From: Chrysomallon squamiferum
Taxonomy: Eukaryota; Mollusca; Gastropoda; Neomphalida; Peltospiridae
Assembly: GCA_012295275.1 (NCBI GenBank)
Contig: CM022671.1
Location: 9,260,858-9,324,857, forward strand
Length of the DNA stretch: 64,000 nt
Reading direction: 5' to 3'
The position numbers and the translations under genes were made by a program. Below, in pieces: positions 62,822-64,000 of this stretch (position 1 is the first letter of the stretch; each line of letters starts with the position of its first letter). Below the pieces are notes generated by a model. It saw only the letters and a list, made by a program, of their open reading frames with translations, made no database searches and was not told where the DNA came from.

Positions 62822-64000
62822 ATATTAAAATATTTTTAATGATTAATCTCTAACAACACCTATTCAGCATTTGAAACAGCAAAATCTCAAAACCTTTATT
62901 TCATTTCTTCCATAATCAAAATAATAATAATTATAATTATAATTAAAAACACATAAATCCATTAATAAGTCCAAGAAGACTTGTCCATAAGAACACAACA
63001 TGACCAATATTTGGATTAAGTTCCTAAGTGAAAAACCAGATGCAGGACTCATATTAAAGTGCTTCTTTAAACCAACTGTATGTCTAACTATATTCTCTGC
63101 AATAAACACTAACTCACAGTTGTGTGTACAAGGCATGTTCAGCGGATACAAGACACCAATAAATCTTATTCTGTAAAAACATGACCAGTACATCACATTG
63201 CCAAAGTAATTTGCAAGGGATTCACAAATATGATATTTCATCTAATGCTTCAGTATTTCCCTTCCCTCTGCCATTTGTAATGAATTATTTCCTTACTTTT
63301 ATGTTTTTATTGCTGAATTAAAAAAAAATAATATTAATTTCTCTGTTTGTATGCATGTATAGATATGTGTATGTATTACTATATGTTCGTATTTTATATA
63401 TGTCTGTATGGATGAATATATTTAATGTACATGTAGTGTATGTGTTATGTATGTTTATATATTAAATATATGCAGAGAAAGAGAGAGACAGGGAAAAAAG
63501 CAAGAGAGAATGAGACAGAGAGAGGGAAAGAGAGATACAGAAACATGAAAAACATCAGAATATACAATATGTATTATATTAATTAATCAGAGAGACAAAC
63601 AGACAAAACAGACAGAAAGCCAGAAACAGTTAAAATCATCAGAGATTTGAAAACAACCTATATAGACAACATGACCAACTGACCAATTATTAGATCAAGT
63701 CCTGCGAAACTTAATTTAGCTTCGACAAAGAGAAGGTGTGCATTGATAATGAATGGTGATTTCAGAACTGTTCAGGTTAAGTATCAGTCAATGGGAGGCA
63801 TGCCACCTGCCAGCCTGGACAAGTTCCCAGTTTGTCAATAGTAGAAGGATTTCTATCAGTCTCCCACTGTTCGGTACAGTTACAACTATTTTGTATATGA
63901 CATCTATCTCAAGATGGAGAAAAAAAGTTTGAAGTTCTGTTTCTGTAAGGACAATGATAAAGACTGTCTGTCTCTCTGGCTCTTTCTCTTTCAACCCTCT
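62822..64000. other. Intergenic DNA to the window end
   Basis: No gene is recognised. The 125-codon minus-strand frame at 62864-63241 and the 68-codon frame near the right edge have mixed composition but no domain I know. A degenerate purine tract occupies about 63473-63545 on the + strand. Confidence 0.4.

Noticed and set aside
62864-63241. A 125-codon minus-strand frame
   Set aside because: No known domain; one end is Tyr/Asn-rich translation of AAT-type DNA. Chance or a relic is more likely than a gene.

Overview
The window is AT-rich animal nuclear DNA, very poor in genes and dense in microsatellites. Coding content, simple-repeat load and the style of the one intact receptor fit a lophotrochozoan, most likely a mollusc. 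I cannot fix the class: I did not see the SINE families I associate with octopus and squid, so cephalopod is possible but unproven. No bacterial, viral, CRISPR, rRNA or tRNA feature is visible.

Only one gene is convincing. An uninterrupted 392-codon frame at 15382-16560 (+) encodes a seven-transmembrane receptor of the rhodopsin class, in the myosuppressin / DMSR / FMRFamide-like peptide receptor group. It has a candidate polyadenylation signal 128 bases past its stop. A possible non-coding 5' exon lies about 1.2 kb upstream. The second recognisable protein trace is a dead pogo/Tigger-type DNA transposase on the minus strand at about 35045-35903, broken by several stops and frameshifts.

Layout. 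1-15 kb: upstream desert with short local duplications (1.2-1.65 kb), one unrecognised open frame (4.4-4.7 kb) and CA/GT microsatellites. 15.4-16.7 kb: the receptor gene. 17-25.7 kb: AT-rich intergenic DNA with GAT/AAT and AT runs. 25.8-26.4 kb: an old tandem repeat of about 155 bp. 29-38.6 kb: a block rich in GA and CA/GA microsatellites, purine-rich on the + strand, which also holds a three-copy repeat (31.3 kb) and the Tigger relic. 38.6-49.9 kb: mostly unique AT-rich DNA with a few regulatory-looking segments. 49.9-52.7 kb: a cluster of four separate tandem or direct repeats, ending in a roughly ten-copy, 86-90 bp array. 53-64 kb: intergenic DNA with further microsatellites.

There is no operon-like or multi-gene system. 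The receptor would act alone as a cell-surface peptide sensor. The long flanks may carry its regulatory DNA, but that is inference. I found no clear new biological system. The features most worth checking are the 52 kb array with its built-in inverted repeat, the strand-biased purine tracts and the receptor's unusual switch motifs.
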